From Conyzicola nivalis (GTDB lineage Bacteria > Actinomycetota > Actinomycetes > Actinomycetales > Microbacteriaceae): a DNA stretch of 64,000 nt. Location: positions 806,001 to 870,000 of the forward strand of contig NZ_BMGB01000001.1 of assembly GCF_014639655.1 (NCBI RefSeq), written 5' to 3'. The notes below the pieces were generated by a model. That model ran no database searches, was not told the DNA's origin, and saw nothing but the letters and a program-made list of their open reading frames with translations. Shown in pieces: positions 18,692-28,380 of this stretch (the first letter of the stretch is position 1; each line of letters begins with the position of its first letter). The translations under genes were made by a program, and so were the position numbers.

Positions 18692-19612
18692 CTAGAACGG
18701 CAGCAGCGGGTCGATGCCCACGGCGAGGAAGACGAGCGTCAGGTAGCTGATCGACGAGTGGAAGACGCGCATCGGCGTTACCGTGTCGTGGCGGATGGCC
18801 TGGTTGTAGAGGCGGTGCGACTCGTAGATGAACCAGACACCGCTCGCCGCGGCGACGACCGTGTAGGTGATGCCCATGTCGGCGACCGGGATGAGAAGCA
18901 GCGAGCAGGCGACCGTCGCCCAGGAGTAGAGGATGACCTGGAGTCCCACGATCTGGCGGCCGCGCACGACGGCGAGCATCGGCACGCTCGCGGCCTGGTA
19001 CTCGTCGCGGTACTTCATCGACAGCGGCCAGTAGTGGGGAGGCGTCCAGAGGAAGATGACCGCGAAGAGGATGACCGGGGCCCAGGTGAGCGAGCCGGTG
19101 ACGGCCGCCCAGCCGATGAGCACCGGGAAGCAGCCGGCGATGCCGCCCCAGATGATGTTCTGTTCCGTGCGGCGCTTGAGCCAGAGGGTGTAGACGAAGA
19201 CGTAGACGAGGATGGCGACGAGCGACAGGCTGGCCGCGAGCCAGTTGGCGAAGACGCCGAGCCAGACGATGGATGCCACGCCGACGATCCACGCGAAGAC
19301 GAGCGCTTCGCGGTCGGTCAGCTCCCCCGTGACCAGGGGCCGCTTCTGCGTGCGCTTCATCAGGCGGTCGATGTCGCGGTCGATGTAGCAGTTGAACGCG
19401 CTGGCCGATCCGGCGCTGAGCGCGCCGCCGATGAGGGTGGCGATGACGAGCCAGAGGTCGGGCAGTCCGCCCTGCGCGAGCACCATGACGGGGGCGGTGG
19501 TCACGAGCAACAGCTCGACCACGCGGGGTTTGGTGAGCGCGACGTAGGCCTTTGCCTTACGGGCAAATCCGATCCGCCCGGTGGCAGGGCGGCTCTCTAC
19601 GGCTACGTTCAT
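18692..19612 (-). CDS. ctaB: Protoheme IX farnesyltransferase (heme O synthase)
   Basis: CtaB adds a farnesyl group to heme B to make heme O, the substrate of CtaA. The 306-residue UbiA-type membrane protein has the prenyl-diphosphate site [20 protein letters not shown] (DxxxD), the second acidic region YRDEY in loop 6-7, and about nine membrane helices. ATG 19612 has GAGGAG just upstream, which decides it over the longer upstream start. Starting residues [19 protein letters not shown] are typical of CtaB. Confidence 0.95.
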   Translation of the reverse strand: MNVAVESRPATGRIGFARKAKAYVALTKPRVVELLLVTTAPVMVLAQGGLPDLWLVIATLIGGALSAGSASAFNCYIDRDIDRLMKRTQKRPLVTGELTDREALVFAWIVGVASIVWLGVFANWLAASLSLVAILVYVFVYTLWLKRRTEQNIIWGGIAGCFPVLIGWAAVTGSLTWAPVILFAVIFLWTPPHYWPLSMKYRDEYQAASVPMLAVVRGRQIVGLQVILYSWATVACSLLLIPVADMGITYTVVAAASGVWFIYESHRLYNQAIRHDTVTPMRVFHSSISYLTLVFLAVGIDPLLPF

Positions 19613-19910
19613 GACTCCTCTAACGACAACTGGGCAGTTCAACCAATTCTAGGCGCTCATCACCCGGGACATCGCCGCGTGTCGGGCGTAACAGCCCGCA
19701 CGAGCACTCCCAGCACTCCCTATACTTGAATGTGCTTGCCACCCGACGGCAGAAGAGTCCGACACCTCAGAACGATCGAGATTGCCTGGGCTACCCGCGG
19801 GAGTGCCGATGACGTCACTGTCCATAAATGAGACAACGGCAAGCGAACAAAACCTCTCCGCAGTGATCGTTCTGATTTTCTGCTGTGCAATATGAAGGGT
19901 CAGAAATCAC
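19613..19910 (+). promoter_or_regulatory. Leader and promoter region of tkt with long-range inverted repeats
   Basis: The 298-bp gap between divergent ctaB and tkt holds a TATACT hexamer at 19721-19726, a good -10 for the tkt direction without an obvious -35. Downstream, TCAGAACGATC (19767-19777) is the exact complement of GATCGTTCTGA (19865-19875), and GCTTGCC (19734-19740) is complementary to GGCAAGC (19838-19844). The two pairings cross each other, so they would form a pseudoknot or two alternative folds in a leader of about 180 bases. No known riboswitch consensus was recognised. Confidence 0.45.
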
Positions 19911-22004
19911 GTGGCAGCTTTCCAATGGGATTCCATCGATAACAAGGCCGTTGACACCGCCCGTATTCTCGCGGCGGACGCCGTAGAGAAGGTCGGAAAC
20001 GGTCACCCTGGCACCGCGATGAGCCTCGCCCCCGCCGCCTACCTCCTGTTCCAGAAGGTCATGCGCCGCGACCCGAACGACAACGAGTGGATCGGTCGCG
20101 ACCGTTTCATCCTGTCCGTCGGCCACAGCTCGCTCACCCAGTACGTGCAGCTCTACCTCGGTGGCTACGGCCTCGAGCTCGACGACCTCAAGGCCCTGCG
20201 CACCTGGGGCTCGCTCACCCCCGGCCACCCCGAGTACGGACACACCGACGGCGTCGAGATCACCACCGGCCCCCTCGGCCAGGGCCTCGCGTCCGCCGTC
20301 GGCTTCGCCTACGCCGCCCGTTACGAGCGCGGCCTGTTCGACCCCGAGGCGGCCCCCGGCACGAGCCCGTTCGACCACTTCATCTACACCATCGCCGGCG
20401 ACGGCGACCTCCAGGAAGGCGTCACGAGCGAGGCATCCTCGCTCGCCGGCCACCAGGAGCTCGGCAACCTCATCGCGATCTACGACTCGAACCAGATCTC
20501 GATCGAAGACGACACAAACATCGCCTTCACCGAAGACGTGCACGCCCGCTACCTCGCCTACGGCTGGGACGTCCGTGTCGTCGACTGGAAGAAGACCGGC
20601 GAGTACGTCGAAGACGTCGCCGAACTGAACGACGCGATCGAGGCCGCCAAGGGCGTCACCGACAAGCCGTCGCTCATCATCCTCAAGACGATCATCGGCT
20701 GGCCCAGCCCGAAGAAGCAGAACTCCGGCAAGATCCACGGAGCCGCTCTCGGCGCGGAAGAGCTCGCCGCGGTCAAGGAGGTTCTCGGCTTCGACCCCGA
20801 GAAGAACTTCGACGTCGCCCCCGAGGTCATCGCCCACACCCGTCTCGCCCTCGAGCGCGGCACCGCGGCGCACAACGAGTGGAACGAGCAGTTCGAGGCG
20901 TGGGCCGCAGCCAACCCCGAGAAGAAGACGCTGCTCGACCGCGTGCTCACGGGCGACCTGCCCGAGGGCGTCGAAGAGGCCCTCCCGGTCTTCGAGGCCG
21001 GCACCGAGGTCTCGACCCGCGCCGCGTCAGGCAAGGTCATCAACGCCCTCGCCGGTGTCATCCCCGAGCTGTGGGGCGGCTCGGCCGACCTCGCGGAGTC
21101 GAACCTCACGACCATCAACGGAGCCGGATCGTTCGTGCCCGAGAAGTGGTCGACCCACGAGTGGTCGGCCAGCGCCGCCGGTCGTGTGCTGCACTTCGGT
21201 ATCCGCGAGCACGCCATGGGCGCGATCCTGAACGGAATCGTGCTGCACGGCAACACCCGCCCCTTCGGCGGCACGTTCCTCATCTTCAGCGACTACATGC
21301 GCCCCGCGGTCCGCCTCGCGGCGCTGATGAAGGCTCCCGCCATCTACGTCTGGACCCACGACTCGGTGGCCCTCGGCGAAGACGGCCCCACCCACCAGCC
21401 GATCGAGCAGCTCGCGACCCTGCGCGCCATTCCCGGTCTCGACATCGTGCGCCCCGGCGACGCGAACGAGACCGCGTGGGCGTGGAAGACGATCCTCGAG
21501 CGCCGCAACGGCCCGGCGGGCATCGCCCTCACGCGCCAGAACATCCCGGTGTTCGCTCGCGGCGAAGGCGAAGCGACCGGAGACACCTTCGCCTCGGCGA
21601 AGTACGTCGCGAACGGCGCGTACGTTCTCGCCGAAGCGCCTAACGGCACCCCCGACGTGATCTTCATCGCGACCGGCTCCGAGGTGCAGATCGCGATCGA
21701 GGCCCGCGAGGTGCTGAAGGGCGAGGGAATCAACGCCCGCGTCGTGTCGGCCCCGAGCCTCGAGTGGTTCGAGGAGCAGTCCGCCGAGTACCGCGAACAG
21801 GTCCTCCCCGCCGCCGTCACCGCGCGCGTCTCCATCGAGGCCGGAATCAGCCTCACCTGGGACAAGTACGTCGGCACCGCCGGACGCAGCGTCTCGATCG
21901 AGCACTTCGGTGCCTCGGCCGACTACAAGACGCTGTTCCGCGAGTTCGGGATGACCACGGAATCCGCAGTTGCCGCAGCCAAAGACTCGCTCGCCGCTCT
22001 CTGA
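19911..22004 (+). CDS. tkt: Transketolase
   Basis: Transketolase moves two-carbon units between sugar phosphates in the non-oxidative pentose phosphate pathway, using thiamine diphosphate. The 697-residue protein has the normal length and order: GNGHPGTAMSLAP at 29-41, the ThDP/Mg motif GDGDLQEGVTSEA near 165, and the central pyrimidine domain with FGIREHAMG and HDSVALGEDGPTHQPIEQL, then the C-terminal domain. GTG 19911 has AAGGG eleven bases upstream. It opens the tkt-tal-pgi-zwf-opcA-pgl operon; its long structured leader may set expression of the whole unit. Confidence 0.96.
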   Translation: MAAFQWDSIDNKAVDTARILAADAVEKVGNGHPGTAMSLAPAAYLLFQKVMRRDPNDNEWIGRDRFILSVGHSSLTQYVQLYLGGYGLELDDLKALRTWGSLTPGHPEYGHTDGVEITTGPLGQGLASAVGFAYAARYERGLFDPEAAPGTSPFDHFIYTIAGDGDLQEGVTSEASSLAGHQELGNLIAIYDSNQISIEDDTNIAFTEDVHARYLAYGWDVRVVDWKKTGEYVEDVAELNDAIEAAKGVTDKPSLIILKTIIGWPSPKKQNSGKIHGAALGAEELAAVKEVLGFDPEKNFDVAPEVIAHTRLALERGTAAHNEWNEQFEAWAAANPEKKTLLDRVLTGDLPEGVEEALPVFEAGTEVSTRAASGKVINALAGVIPELWGGSADLAESNLTTINGAGSFVPEKWSTHEWSASAAGRVLHFGIREHAMGAILNGIVLHGNTRPFGGTFLIFSDYMRPAVRLAALMKAPAIYVWTHDSVALGEDGPTHQPIEQLATLRAIPGLDIVRPGDANETAWAWKTILERRNGPAGIALTRQNIPVFARGEGEATGDTFASAKYVANGAYVLAEAPNGTPDVIFIATGSEVQIAIEAREVLKGEGINARVVSAPSLEWFEEQSAEYREQVLPAAVTARVSIEAGISLTWDKYVGTAGRSVSIEHFGASADYKTLFREFGMTTESAVAAAKDSLAAL

Positions 22005-22038
22005 AGCGCCTGAGCACTAAGAAAGAAGAGACGAAATC

Positions 22039-23151
22039 ATGACGAACACCACCCCCACCGCCGACCTTTCGGCCGCCGGCGTCAGCATCTGGCTCGACGA
22101 CCTCTCCCGTGAGCGCATCAACTCGGGCGGACTCGAGAAGCTCATGGCCGAGCGCAACGTCGTCGGCGTCACCACCAACCCGACCATCTTCGCCAGCGCT
22201 CTCGCCAAGGGCGAGGCGTACGACGAGCAGGTCGCCGTTCTGGCCAAGGCCGGCACCAACGTCACCGACGCTGTCTTCGAGATCACCACCGACGACGTGG
22301 CAGCAGCCAGCGACGTGTTCCGCCCGATCTTCGACAGCACGAACGGCTTCGACGGCCGCGTGTCGATCGAGGTCGAGCCGGGCTTCGCACACGACGCCGC
22401 CGCGACCATCGCCCAGGCCAAGCAGCTCTGGGCCAAGGTCGACCGTCCCAACGCGCTCATCAAGATCCCCGCGACCGTCGAGGGCCTCGAGGCCATCACC
22501 GAGACCATCGGCGCCGGCATCAGCGTCAACGTCACGCTGATCTTCAGCCTCGAGCGCTACCGCGAGGTCATCAACGCCTACCTGTCCGGTCTCGAGAAGG
22601 CCAAGGCCGCGGGCATCGACCTCTCCACGCTGCACTCGGTCGCATCCTTCTTCGTCTCGCGCGTCGACACCGAGATCGACAAGCGTCTCGACGCCATCGG
22701 AACCGACGAGGCCAAGGCCCTCAAGGGCAAGGCGGGCGTCGCCAACGCCCAGCTCGCCTACGAGGTCTTCGAGTCCGCATTCACGACCGAGCGCGCCCAG
22801 GTGCTGCTCGCCGCCGGTGCGAACAAGCAGCGTCCCCTCTGGGCGTCGACCGGTGTCAAGGACCCCGCCGTCCTCGACACCACCTACGTCGTCGAGCTCG
22901 TCGCGCACGAGGTCGTCAACACGATGCCGGAGAAGACCCTCGAGGCCACCTTCGACCACGGTGTCATCGCCGGCGACTCGATCACCGGTTCGTACGCCGC
23001 CGCCAACGCGGTTCTCGACCAGATCGCCGCGCAGGGCATCTCCTACGAAGAGGTGACCGCGCTGCTCGAGAAGGAGGGCGTCGAGAAGTTCATCGTCAGC
23101 TGGAACGAACTCCTCGACACCGTCACGGCAGCGCTCGAAGCCGCCAAGTGA
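22039..23151 (+). CDS. tal: Transaldolase
   Basis: Transaldolase transfers a dihydroxyacetone unit in the non-oxidative pentose phosphate pathway through a lysine Schiff base. The 370-residue protein carries GVTTNPTIF near residue 40, the catalytic-lysine strand [25 protein letters not shown], and [15 protein letters not shown], the pattern of the longer actinobacterial transaldolase type. It follows tkt by 34 bases with an AAGAAAGAAGAG ribosome region. Its TGA overlaps the GTG of pgi by four bases. Confidence 0.95.
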   Translation: MTNTTPTADLSAAGVSIWLDDLSRERINSGGLEKLMAERNVVGVTTNPTIFASALAKGEAYDEQVAVLAKAGTNVTDAVFEITTDDVAAASDVFRPIFDSTNGFDGRVSIEVEPGFAHDAAATIAQAKQLWAKVDRPNALIKIPATVEGLEAITETIGAGISVNVTLIFSLERYREVINAYLSGLEKAKAAGIDLSTLHSVASFFVSRVDTEIDKRLDAIGTDEAKALKGKAGVANAQLAYEVFESAFTTERAQVLLAAGANKQRPLWASTGVKDPAVLDTTYVVELVAHEVVNTMPEKTLEATFDHGVIAGDSITGSYAAANAVLDQIAAQGISYEEVTALLEKEGVEKFIVSWNELLDTVTAALEAAK

Positions 23152-24746
23152 GTGTAAAGATCGCGGTGAGCGGAGCGGCCAAAGAGGCCGTCAACCGCAT
23201 CGTTCCGCAGCTCGTCAACGACCTCGTTGCGAGCCGCATTACGGGCCTCGATTCGACGCTGTGGGGCACCGACGCCGAGGAGGAGGCGGGAAAGCGCCTC
23301 GGTTGGACCGAGTCGGTCACGGTATCCACTCCCCTGGTGCCCGACATCCTGGCGCTGCGGGACAAGTTCCGCGCGGCGGGTATCACCCACTTCGTGCTCG
23401 GCGGCATGGGCGGATCGTCGCTCGCTCCCGAGGTCATCACGAAGACCGCGGGTGTAGCGCTCACGGTTCTGGATGCGACCGATCCGAGCCAGGTCCGGGC
23501 ATCGCTCGCCGACCGTCTCGCGACCACCGCGGTGATCATCTCGTCGAAGTCCGGCGGAACCACCGAGACCGACAGCCAGAAGCGCGTGTACGAGAAGGCC
23601 TTCCGCGACGCGGGCATCGACCCGATCGACCGCATCGTGGTCGTGACCGACCCGGGCTCGCCGCTCGACGTCTCGGCCCGCGCCGACGGTTACCGCGTCT
23701 TCAACGCCGATCCGACCGTCGGCGGGCGCTACTCGGCGCTCACCGCGTTCGGCCTCGTGCCGTCCGGTCTCGCCGGTGTCGACATCCAGCAGCTGCTCGA
23801 CGAGGCCGACGCCATGTCGTACTCGCTCGCTATCGACGAGGAGTCCAACCCGGGGCTCGTCCTCGGCGCGGCCATCGCCGGCGCGCGTCCCCTGAAGGAC
23901 AAGCTCGGCATCGTCTCCGACGGCACGCACATCGTGGGCCTCGGCGACTGGATCGAACAGCTCGTCGCGGAGTCGACCGGCAAGATCGGCAAGGGCATCC
24001 TTCCCGTCGTGCTTCCCACCGACGCTCCCGAGCTCGGCCAGGACCTCGCCGACCTGCAGATCCTCCGCCTCGTCGGTGACTACAAGGCCACCGAGCACCT
24101 CAACGAGGGCGACATCGAGATCACCGGGACCCTCGGCGCTCTCCTTCTCACCTGGGAGTACGCCGTCGTCGTGGCGGGACGCCTTCTCGGCATCAACCCG
24201 TTCGACCAGCCCGATGTGGAGTCGGCGAAGGTCGCCACCCGCGGGCTGCTCGACGCACGCCCCGAGCCGGTCGCTCCCGCATTCGTCGACGGGGGCATCG
24301 AGGTGCGCGGCACCGAGTCCGTCGTGGCCGGTGTCTCCGATCTGGCCGGCGCCGTGTCATCCGTGCTCCGATCCCTCGGCGACGACGGCTACGTCTCGAT
24401 CCAGGCCTACCTGGACCGCGTGAAGTACCCGGCGCTCGAAGCGACGCGCAACCTCGTCGCGGCCCGCGCCGAGCGCCCCGTCACCTTCGGTTGGGGACCC
24501 CGGTTCCTGCACTCGACCGGCCAGTTCCACAAGGGTGGCCCCGCCGTCGGCGTCTTCATCCAGATCACCGAGGTCGCCACCGTCGACCTCGAGATCCCCG
24601 AGCGTCCGTTTACCTTCGGACAGCTCATCCAGGCCCAGGCAGCCGGCGACGCGAGCGTGCTCGCAAACCACGGCCGTCCCGTGCTCACCATCACGCTCAC
24701 CGACGCTGCGACGCAGCTTCCCGCGCTCATCGCAGCGCTGAGCTAG
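23148..24746 (+). CDS. pgi: Glucose-6-phosphate isomerase
   Basis: Pgi interconverts glucose-6-phosphate and fructose-6-phosphate. The 532-residue protein has the SIS-type sugar-phosphate loop [10 protein letters not shown] near residue 130, [12 protein letters not shown] and the later [18 protein letters not shown] segment. This is the form found as the C-terminal half of fused transaldolase/Pgi proteins in some bacteria; here the two are separate genes with a GTGA overlap, which keeps them translationally coupled. Start GTG 23148 is the only reasonable choice at this spacing. Confidence 0.92.
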   Translation: MSVKIAVSGAAKEAVNRIVPQLVNDLVASRITGLDSTLWGTDAEEEAGKRLGWTESVTVSTPLVPDILALRDKFRAAGITHFVLGGMGGSSLAPEVITKTAGVALTVLDATDPSQVRASLADRLATTAVIISSKSGGTTETDSQKRVYEKAFRDAGIDPIDRIVVVTDPGSPLDVSARADGYRVFNADPTVGGRYSALTAFGLVPSGLAGVDIQQLLDEADAMSYSLAIDEESNPGLVLGAAIAGARPLKDKLGIVSDGTHIVGLGDWIEQLVAESTGKIGKGILPVVLPTDAPELGQDLADLQILRLVGDYKATEHLNEGDIEITGTLGALLLTWEYAVVVAGRLLGINPFDQPDVESAKVATRGLLDARPEPVAPAFVDGGIEVRGTESVVAGVSDLAGAVSSVLRSLGDDGYVSIQAYLDRVKYPALEATRNLVAARAERPVTFGWGPRFLHSTGQFHKGGPAVGVFIQITEVATVDLEIPERPFTFGQLIQAQAAGDASVLANHGRPVLTITLTDAATQLPALIAALS

Positions 24747-24778
24747 TCGAAAACTAAGTAACAGCACCAAGGAGCTGC

Positions 24779-26320
24779 ATGTCCCCCGTGGATATCACAC
24801 CGGAATTCAATCCCCTGCGGATTCCTTCCGACCGCCGCCTGAACCGCATCGCCGGTCCGAGCGCACTCATCATTTTCGGCGTGACAGGCGACCTGTCCCG
24901 CAAGAAGCTGATGCCGGCCGTCTACGACCTCGCCAACCGCGGTCTGCTTCCCCCCGGCTTCGCGCTGGTCGGGTTCGCGCGCCGCGACTGGGAAGACCAG
25001 GACTTCGAAAAAGAGGTCTACGAGGCCGTCAAGCAGTACGCGCGTACTCCCTTCGATGAGGACGTCTGGCGCCAGCTCGCGCTCGGCATCCGCTTCGTCC
25101 AGGGCGAGTTCGACGACGCGGAAGCCTTCGACCGCCTCAAGGAGACGATCGAGGAACTCGACCGCGACCGCGGAACGATGGGCAACCACGCGTTCTACCT
25201 GTCGATCCCGCCGAAGTCGTTCCCGCAGGTCACCGAGCAGCTTCGCAACTCCGGACTGGCCGAGCAGCAGGACGGCCACTGGCGCCGCGTCGTCATCGAG
25301 AAGCCGTTCGGCAGCGACCTGAAGACGGCCCGCGAACTCAATGCGGTCGTCGAGAGCGTCTTCCCGCCCGACAGCGTGTTCCGCATCGACCACTACCTCG
25401 GCAAGGAGACGGTGCAGAACATTCTCGCGCTGCGCTTCGCCAACGAGATGTACGAGCCGATCTGGAACGCCAACTACATCGACCACGTGCAGATCACGAT
25501 GGCCGAGGACATCGGAGTGGGCGGCCGCGCCGGCTACTACGACGGCATCGGCGCTGCGCGCGACGTCATCCAGAACCACCTCCTGCAACTCCTCGCCCTC
25601 ACGGCGATGGAGGAGCCCATCTCGTTCAACGCCGCAGACCTGCGCGCCGAGAAGGAGAAGGTCCTCGCGGCGGTCAAGCTCCCCGCCGATCTCAGCAACT
25701 CGACGGCCCGCGGCCAGTACTCCGGCGGGTGGCAGGGCGGCGAAAAGGTCGTCGGCTTCCTCGACGAAGACGGCATGAACCCCGAGTCGCTCACCGAGAC
25801 GTTCGCGGCGATCCGCCTCGACATCGGCACGCGCCGCTGGGCGGGTGTGCCCTTCTACCTGCGCGCAGGCAAGCGCCTCGGCCGCCGCGTCACCGAGATC
25901 GCCGTGGTCTTCAAGCGCGCCCCGCAGAACCTGTTCGCGGAGAGCCAGACCGGCACGCTCGGCCAGAACGCCATCGTGATCCGCGTGCAGCCCGACGAGG
26001 GTGTCACCATCCGCTTCGGCTCCAAGGTTCCCGGCGCCACCATGCAGGTGCGCGACGTGACCATGGACTTCGGTTACGGCCACGCCTTCACCGAGGCGAG
26101 CCCCGAGGCCTACGAGCGCCTCATCCTCGACGTGCTGCTCGGCGACCCGCCCCTGTTCCCCCGTCACGAAGAGGTGGAGCTCAGCTGGAAGATCCTCGAC
26201 CCGATCGAGGAGTTCTGGGAGACGCAGGGACAGCCTGAACAATACCGACCGGGCACCTGGGGACCACAGTCCGCAGACGACCTTCTAGCCCGCGACGGCA
26301 GAGTATGGAGACGACCATGA
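24779..26320 (+). CDS. zwf: Glucose-6-phosphate 1-dehydrogenase
   Basis: Zwf oxidises glucose-6-phosphate to 6-phosphogluconolactone, the entry to the oxidative pentose phosphate pathway. The 513-residue enzyme has the NADP loop FGVTGDLSRKKLMPA near 34-48, the substrate region VVIEKPFGSDL, and the active-site motif RIDHYLGKETVQN with catalytic His. AAGGAG lies five bases before ATG 24779. Its TGA overlaps the opcA ATG (ATGA at 26317-26320), consistent with a Zwf-OpcA complex. Confidence 0.97.
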   Translation: MSPVDITPEFNPLRIPSDRRLNRIAGPSALIIFGVTGDLSRKKLMPAVYDLANRGLLPPGFALVGFARRDWEDQDFEKEVYEAVKQYARTPFDEDVWRQLALGIRFVQGEFDDAEAFDRLKETIEELDRDRGTMGNHAFYLSIPPKSFPQVTEQLRNSGLAEQQDGHWRRVVIEKPFGSDLKTARELNAVVESVFPPDSVFRIDHYLGKETVQNILALRFANEMYEPIWNANYIDHVQITMAEDIGVGGRAGYYDGIGAARDVIQNHLLQLLALTAMEEPISFNAADLRAEKEKVLAAVKLPADLSNSTARGQYSGGWQGGEKVVGFLDEDGMNPESLTETFAAIRLDIGTRRWAGVPFYLRAGKRLGRRVTEIAVVFKRAPQNLFAESQTGTLGQNAIVIRVQPDEGVTIRFGSKVPGATMQVRDVTMDFGYGHAFTEASPEAYERLILDVLLGDPPLFPRHEEVELSWKILDPIEEFWETQGQPEQYRPGTWGPQSADDLLARDGRVWRRP

Positions 26321-27324
26321 TTGTCGACCTTCCCGACACAACGACCAGCAAGATCTCGAAGACGCTCGTCAAGATCCGCGAAGAGGGCGGCGCTGTCGCC
26401 CTCGGCCGCGTTCTGACGCTCGTCATCTCGACGACGCTCGGCGAAGAAGAAGAGGCCATCGAGGCCGCGAACGATGCGTCGCGCGAGCACCCGATGCGCG
26501 TCATCGTGATCTCGACGAGTCAGGGTGCGGATGACGCGTCGGACTCGCGTATCGACGCCCAGATCCGCGTCGGCGGCGACGCCGGAGCGAGCGAGGTCAT
26601 CGTGGTGCGCGCCTACGGCGACGCCGCGAGCGACCAGGAGGGGCTCGTCACCGGGCTCCTGCTCCCCGACGCGCCCGTCGTGGCGTGGTGGCCCGGCATG
26701 GCGCCGGCGAACGCCTCCAAGTCACCGCTCGGCGTCATCGCCCAGCGCCGCATCACCGACGCGGCCTCGAGCTCGAACCCGGCGCAGGCGCTCGTGCACG
26801 TCGCACAGACGTACGCGCCCGGTGACACCGACTTCGCCTGGACCCGCCTCACCCTGTGGCGCGCCCAGCTCGCCGCCGTTCTCGACCAGCCTCCGTACGA
26901 GCCCGTGACCGGCGTCACGGTGCACGGTGCGGCCGACTCGCCCTCGACGGTGCTGCTCGCCGCCTGGCTGCAGTTGCAGCTCGAGGTCGACGTCAACCTC
27001 GAGGTGACCAACAAGTCGCACGGGTCCAGCGGAATCCAGGGCGTCGTCCTCGAGCGCGCCAGCGGAAAGATCGAACTCGAGCGCACGCTCGTGAACGTCG
27101 CCACGCTGATCCAGCCGAACCAGCCGACGCACGACATCTCGCTGCCGCGCCGCAGCCTCCGCGACTGCCTCTCCGAGGAACTGCGCAGGCTCGACCCGGA
27201 CGATCTCTTCGGAGATGTCATCCAAAGCGGACTCGGCCAGCTCGGCAAGGTCACACCGCACCTGCACACGGGTACGATCACTGCAGTGAAGATCGACGAG
27301 GAAACCGGAGTGGCCACCGCGTGA
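26317..27324 (+). CDS. opcA: Glucose-6-phosphate dehydrogenase assembly protein OpcA
   Basis: OpcA promotes assembly and activity of glucose-6-phosphate dehydrogenase. The 335-residue product begins MIVDLPDTTTSKI and contains ARxA-like stretches typical of actinobacterial OpcA: RVLTLVISTT, LPDAPVVAWWPG, and LGVIAQRRITDAASS. ATG 26317 is preferred to ATG 26305 because GGAG at 26307-26310 is spaced six bases from it and it forms an ATGA overlap with zwf. Its stop overlaps the GTG start of pgl by four bases. Confidence 0.92.
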   Translation: MIVDLPDTTTSKISKTLVKIREEGGAVALGRVLTLVISTTLGEEEEAIEAANDASREHPMRVIVISTSQGADDASDSRIDAQIRVGGDAGASEVIVVRAYGDAASDQEGLVTGLLLPDAPVVAWWPGMAPANASKSPLGVIAQRRITDAASSSNPAQALVHVAQTYAPGDTDFAWTRLTLWRAQLAAVLDQPPYEPVTGVTVHGAADSPSTVLLAAWLQLQLEVDVNLEVTNKSHGSSGIQGVVLERASGKIELERTLVNVATLIQPNQPTHDISLPRRSLRDCLSEELRRLDPDDLFGDVIQSGLGQLGKVTPHLHTGTITAVKIDEETGVATA

Positions 27325-28118
27325 CAGTAGGACGGCGGGTGCTCGTGCACCCAGATAAAGCAGCCCTCGCAGCATCCGTTGCCGCGAGGTTCATGACGAA
27401 GATGGTCGACCTGATCGACGAATTCGGCGTAGCAACCGTCGTCCTCACCGGTGGCACCATGGGAAGCGCGGTTCTTCGCGCCATCAACGAGTCGCCGGCC
27501 CGTGACACGATCGACTGGTCGGGCGTGCACTTCTGGTGGGGCGACGAGCGGTGGCTCCCCCGCGGCGACGCCGAACGCAACGAGACCCAGGCGCGTGAAG
27601 CGCTCCTCGATCACATCGCGATCGACGCCGGCAACATCCACGCGTTCCCCGCCTCGGGCGAGGGCATCGAGCTTGAGGCTGCCGCGGAGGTCTATGCGCT
27701 GGAACTCGCTGCCCACGCCGCCGAGGGTGCCACGCTCCCCCGGTTCGACATCACCTTCCTGGGCGTCGGTCCCGACGGGCACGTCGCCTCGCTCTTCCCC
27801 GAGCAGGCCGGCATCCGCGAGAACGACGCCACGGTGATCGCCGTGCGCAACGCGCCTAAACCGCCGCCCGAGCGCCTCTCGCTCACCCTTCCGGCGATCA
27901 ACTCGTCCACCCGCATCTGGATGGTCCTGGCCGGAGCCGACAAGGCTTCCGCCCTCGGGCTCAGCCTCGCGGGTGCGAGCATCAACGAGGTGCCGGCCGC
28001 CGGCGTCGAGGGACGCCGCAGCACGCTGTACTACGTCGACAAGGAAGCCACGGCGGAGGTTCCGGAGAACCTCACCGCCACGGAGATCTTCTGGACGGCA
28101 GCGGACGCGACCGACTGA
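27321..28118 (+). CDS. pgl: 6-phosphogluconolactonase
   Basis: Pgl hydrolyses 6-phosphogluconolactone to 6-phosphogluconate. The 265-residue protein of the glucosamine-6-phosphate isomerase-like fold has VVLTGGTMG near the N-terminus, VHFWWGDERWLP, and the catalytic-region motif FLGVGPDGHVASLFP. GTG 27321 lies in a GTGA overlap with opcA; a much longer frame upstream runs over opcA in another frame and is not real. It is the last gene of the operon; a strong terminator follows 18 bases after the stop. No gnd gene is in the window. Confidence 0.93.
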   Translation: MTVGRRVLVHPDKAALAASVAARFMTKMVDLIDEFGVATVVLTGGTMGSAVLRAINESPARDTIDWSGVHFWWGDERWLPRGDAERNETQAREALLDHIAIDAGNIHAFPASGEGIELEAAAEVYALELAAHAAEGATLPRFDITFLGVGPDGHVASLFPEQAGIRENDATVIAVRNAPKPPPERLSLTLPAINSSTRIWMVLAGADKASALGLSLAGASINEVPAAGVEGRRSTLYYVDKEATAEVPENLTATEIFWTAADATD

Positions 28119-28135
28119 CACCACCGACGACAAGA

Positions 28136-28169
28136 GGCCGGCCCCGGATCATCCGGGCCGGCCTTTTTT
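28136..28169 (+). terminator. Rho-independent terminator of the pentose phosphate operon
   Basis: GGCCGGCCCCGGAT (28136-28149) pairs with ATCCGGGCCGGCC (28151-28163) with one bulged C, then six T at 28164-28169. This is the clearest intrinsic terminator with a T-tract in the window. Confidence 0.93.
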
Positions 28170-28181
28170 CGCGCCTGCCTT

Positions 28182-28267
28182 CTGCCAAATGAAGGAGATT
28201 TCGACGTGGGGGCCCCGCGATCCGCGTAAACGTGTGGCTGAGACCCCGGATCTCCTTCATTTGGCAG
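28182..28267. repeat. 18-bp perfect inverted repeat, small palindromic element
   Basis: CTGCCAAATGAAGGAGAT at 28182-28199 is the exact reverse complement of ATCTCCTTCATTTGGCAG at 28250-28267, with a 50-base GC-rich centre. The arms are AT-richer than the surroundings and lie in a convergent gap after a complete terminator, so a second terminator is not needed. It has the form of a small extragenic palindrome or a MITE-like remnant. It has no coding capacity, and no flanking duplication was identified. Confidence 0.7.
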
Positions 28268-28340
28268 GTGCACGGGTGTGTCAGGAGCACAGGTGTGGCG
28301 GGTGCACAGAGCGGATGCCCCGGGCCGGGTTAACGACGGA

Positions 28341-28366
28341 TGGCCGCCACCCGAGGGTGACGGCCA
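28341..28366 (-). terminator. Hairpin without T-tract downstream of rbpA
   Basis: TGGCCG-C-CACCC pairs with GGGTG-A-CGGCCA around a two-base loop, 15 bases beyond the rbpA stop on the minus strand. The same design appears at 43212-43243 (after rpsA) and 50567-50595 (after the ANTAR regulator). No T-run follows, so it is a hairpin-only terminator candidate. Confidence 0.55.
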
Positions 28367-28380
28367 GTCGTGCGGTGCGG

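Noticed and set aside
19721-19910. Cyclic-di-AMP or thiamine riboswitch upstream of tkt
   Set aside because: The leader is structured, but the conserved core sequences of those classes were not found. It is kept only as an unknown structured leader.
26856-27320. 5' extension of pgl across opcA
   Set aside because: It lies in another frame over the real opcA gene; the GTGA overlap at 27321 gives a Pgl of normal length.
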